A stretch of 64,000 nt of DNA from Paeniglutamicibacter terrestris. GTDB lineage: Bacteria > Actinomycetota > Actinomycetes > Actinomycetales > Micrococcaceae. The notes below the pieces were generated by a model. That model did not search any database, was not told where the DNA came from, and saw only the letters and a list, made by a program, of their open reading frames with translations. Location of the stretch: NCBI RefSeq assembly GCF_012271785.1, contig NZ_JAAWVT010000003.1:1-64000 (forward strand), read 5' to 3'. The position numbers were made by a program, and so were the translations under genes. Below, piece after piece: positions 61,831-64,000 of the stretch; position 1 is the first letter of the stretch; each line of letters begins with the position of its first letter.

Positions 61831-63156
61831 GTGAACAACTCCCCGATCCCGCCGGTCGCCCTCCAGCTGCGAGACCGCGTCCGCGCCCAACGCCGCACCG
61901 TGGCCACGCTTTCTGCCTCGCAGCTGCTTTCCGGGGTGGGCAACGGCGCGGGACTGGCCATCGGTTCGCTCATGGCCGTGGAACTGACCGGGTCCAACGC
62001 TTTTGCCGGGGCGGCCACCACCGCGATCTCCGTCGCGGGGGCACTCAGTGCGCTGCCGCTGGCGGCGCTGGCGGTGAAGCGCGGACGCCGCGTGGCCCTG
62101 TCCTTCGGCTACTTCCTGGCCGCGCTGGGCGCCATCGGCATGATGCTGGCGCCGGTGGTGCAGAGCTTCGCCATGCTGCTGCTGGGGGCGGCGCTGCTGG
62201 GGGTGGGTACCGCGGCGAACCTGCAGGCTCGCTTTGCCGCCACCGACCTGGCCGCCGACGCCACGCGCGGGCGCGATTTGGGGCTGGTGGTCTGGGCCAT
62301 CACCATCGGTGCCGTGGCGGGCCCGAACCTCATCGGACCCGGAGCGGTGCTGGGTCAGGGACTGGGGCTGCCGCCGATGAGCGGGCCGTTCCTCTTTTCG
62401 CTCACCGGTATGGTGCTGGCCATCGTCATCCTGAACATCGGGCTGCGCCCGGACCCCATCGACGTGGCCCGTGCCTGGGAGGCCGCCGATGGTACGGCCC
62501 CGGCCCCGGCCGCGCCTCAGGTTGGCCGCCGCCGGGGCTCACTGGCCAAGGGACTGGCGGCGGTGCGGGCCACGCCCGGAGCCACCCTGGGCATATCCAG
62601 CATCGTGGTGGCCCACCTGGTGATGGTCGGGGTGATGTCGATGACCCCGGTGCACCTCAAAGATTTAGCCACCATCCCCGGACACGAAATGCACGGCGGC
62701 AGCACCGACATTCTGATCGTGGTGGGTTTCGTCATTTCGCTGCATATCGCAGGAATGTACGCCCTGTCTCCGTTCATCGGCGCGCTGGCCGACCGGATCG
62801 GCCACCCAAGGATGATGCTCATCGGGCAGGGCACCCTGGTGGCGGCGGTGCTGGTCTGCGGGCTGGGCGCCAGCTCCCGGGCTGCCATCACGGTGGGGTT
62901 GGTGCTGCTGGGAGTGGGCTGGTCCATGTGTACGGTATCCGGCTCGGCCTTTTTGGCGCAGCGGGTAGAGCGCGAACGTCGGGTCCTGGTCCAGGGCGTG
63001 GCGGATACCCTGATGAGTTCCGCCGGAGCGCTGGGGGCCGCCGGCTCCGGAGTGTTGCTGGCGACCCTGGGCTACGCCGGGCTGGGCTACCTGTGCCTGG
63101 TCTTTATTCTGGCCGTGGCAGTTTTCACCCAGCGCGAGGTAGCGCGCTTGTCTTAG
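61831..63156 (+). CDS. MFS transporter
   Basis: A 441-residue major facilitator with twelve predicted helices. Helix 2-3 region LAALAVKRGRRVALSFGYFLAALG carries the MFS loop signature, and the middle loop (about 210-235) is polar and Ala-rich. MHGGSTDILIVVGFVISLHIAG and IGALADRIGHPRMMLIGQG mark the second half. No substrate is indicated. TAGGCT (61818-61823) lies 7 nt before the GTG start, a leaderless arrangement. Its stop overlaps the convergent peptidase stop by 3 nt. Confidence 0.9.
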   Translation: MNNSPIPPVALQLRDRVRAQRRTVATLSASQLLSGVGNGAGLAIGSLMAVELTGSNAFAGAATTAISVAGALSALPLAALAVKRGRRVALSFGYFLAALGAIGMMLAPVVQSFAMLLLGAALLGVGTAANLQARFAATDLAADATRGRDLGLVVWAITIGAVAGPNLIGPGAVLGQGLGLPPMSGPFLFSLTGMVLAIVILNIGLRPDPIDVARAWEAADGTAPAPAAPQVGRRRGSLAKGLAAVRATPGATLGISSIVVAHLVMVGVMSMTPVHLKDLATIPGHEMHGGSTDILIVVGFVISLHIAGMYALSPFIGALADRIGHPRMMLIGQGTLVAAVLVCGLGASSRAAITVGLVLLGVGWSMCTVSGSAFLAQRVERERRVLVQGVADTLMSSAGALGAAGSGVLLATLGYAGLGYLCLVFILAVAVFTQREVARLS

Positions 63157-64000
63157 TCTTCGGTCTTGCTCAGCTCCAGCAGCTTCGCGAAGATCATCGG
63201 GCCATCATCACCAATCCCGTCGTGGTGGTACTCATCGGTCTCCCACACCCGGGTATTGCCCACCGCTGCGGCTGTTTGTAGCGACAGCTCCCTATCCACA
63301 TAAACATCGTGCGTGTACACGGCGGCCGCCACCGGTACGGTATTGGTCGCCAATACCGCGGGGTCATAGAGCGGTTCCCAGTGTTCATGCTCGGCCAAGA
63401 TGCGCGCGGTTTCCTCCAGCGGGCGTAGGGCCGGATCATCTTGGAAGTACCAGCGGTACACCATTTCGCCGGTCAGCAGCGGGGTGTCCGCCGTGGGGGA
63501 GAAGGCTTCGAATTCCTCCAGCACACGTTCGGCTGACCAATTCGTGGCCGCGCCCTGCGCATAGATCGATTCGTGCAGCAGCGCGTAGAGCGGGTTGGTG
63601 GTGCGCTCGGCCTGCTCGGCGATCACTGCCAGGAAGGTATCGGAGAGCCGTTTGCCACCCGGGGTATCGATGAAGGCACCCTCAAAGACATGATGCAGCG
63701 CGTGCACCCGGGTATTACCGCCCAGGAATTGACCCAACAGCTGTACCAGCGGCACGGTCAGTGCCCGGCCACCGGGCAGGTGTTCCTCGGTATGGGCCAG
63801 GTGGGCCACGATCTGTGTCAAGACCTCACGGTCGCGCGGGTACCAGGCGAAGTATTCCGCGTTGCGTTCGGCCATCCGCGCATAGGTCGCGCGGTACACG
63901 GTGTCCGCATCGGCGGTGATCGAGGCCAACCCGCCGGTGACGATGCAGCGCTCCAGAGCTCCCGGGGCGATCGAGAGGTAACTCAGCGTGCAGAAGCCAC
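63153..64000 (-). CDS. Proline iminopeptidase-like alpha/beta hydrolase (partial, 5' end outside window)
   Basis: The frame is open from the right edge of the window to the stop at 63153. The first visible residues (GFCTLSYLSIAPGALERCIVTGG) match the segment after the nucleophile elbow of proline iminopeptidases, so the nucleophile serine and the N-terminal ~110 residues lie beyond the window. AAVYTHDVYVDRELS and TDEYHHDGIGDDG hold the likely acid and histidine of the triad. It removes N-terminal proline from peptides in the family. Confidence 0.88.
   Translation of the reverse strand, partial: GFCTLSYLSIAPGALERCIVTGGLASITADADTVYRATYARMAERNAEYFAWYPRDREVLTQIVAHLAHTEEHLPGGRALTVPLVQLLGQFLGGNTRVHALHHVFEGAFIDTPGGKRLSDTFLAVIAEQAERTTNPLYALLHESIYAQGAATNWSAERVLEEFEAFSPTADTPLLTGEMVYRWYFQDDPALRPLEETARILAEHEHWEPLYDPAVLATNTVPVAAAVYTHDVYVDRELSLQTAAAVGNTRVWETDEYHHDGIGDDGPMIFAKLLELSKTED

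Noticed and set aside
1-64000. CRISPR arrays, insertion sequences, prophage or integrase genes
   Set aside because: No regularly spaced repeats, transposase or integrase motifs, or terminal inverted repeats were seen on either strand.

Overview
The window is an ordinary, densely coded stretch of a high-GC Gram-positive (actinobacterial) chromosome. Gene content and order point to the Micrococcaceae (Arthrobacter and relatives): def-fmt-rsmB-rpe, a riboflavin operon, hisE-hisG-hisF, hisI-trpE-trpC-trpB-trpA-lgt, gltB-gltD, pyk, a PdtaR-type ANTAR regulator, polA, rpsA, coaE, uvrB and terC. Supporting traits are four-S1-domain RpsA, a PIG-L deacetylase of the mycothiol type, a mycothiol-associated TIGR03085-type protein and many leaderless promoters. 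The genus cannot be fixed from this sequence alone. I saw no prophage, insertion sequence, CRISPR array or restriction system.

Layout. 1-750: six tRNA genes on the minus strand (Gly, Val, Gly, Val, Cys, Gly), partly made by duplication of a ~262-bp Gly-Val block. 950-5,700: a PD-(D/E)XK nuclease-like protein, then def-fmt-rsmB-rpe. 5,730-10,260: an FMN riboswitch controlling ribM-ribD-ribE-ribBA-ribH, closed by a strong terminator. 10,300-12,800: a RibD-C/DHFR-like protein, a GNAT acetyltransferase and an N-terminally truncated MFS transporter. 13,083-15,918: hisE, hisG, hisF and a GNAT gene. 15,907-21,491: a TetR regulator divergent from agmatine deiminase, an APC permease and an atypical amidase. 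22,294-29,267: hisI and the trp genes with two small membrane proteins, then lgt. 29,731-37,369: glutamate synthase (gltB, gltD) and pyruvate kinase. 37,477-43,916: RidA, tRNA-Leu, PdtaR, an aldose epimerase, a VOC protein, a YrdC/Sua5 protein, a PiT phosphate transporter with a small partner, and a second DHFR-like protein. 43,913-51,821: a P-loop kinase and a thioesterase divergent from polA, an Eis-like acetyltransferase, a Tat/lipoprotein polysaccharide deacetylase and rpsA. 52,026-64,000: an isochorismatase-like hydrolase, a PIG-L deacetylase, an unknown membrane protein, a 16S/23S-type methyltransferase, YigZ, coaE with two unknown genes, uvrB, a manganese riboswitch with terC, an MFS transporter and a proline iminopeptidase cut by the window edge.

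How the genes work together. Most are biosynthetic or information-processing housekeeping genes arranged in translationally coupled operons with ATGA, GTGA or TGATG overlaps. The most distinctive regulatory signals are two riboswitches whose likely expression platforms hide the Shine-Dalgarno sequence, and at least ten genes with a TANNNT box 6-7 nt before the start codon (leaderless transcripts). The best candidate for an under-described pathway is the TetR / agmatine deiminase / permease / amidase cluster. It lacks a recognisable N-carbamoylputrescine amidase of the nitrilase family and carries an amidase-signature enzyme instead.
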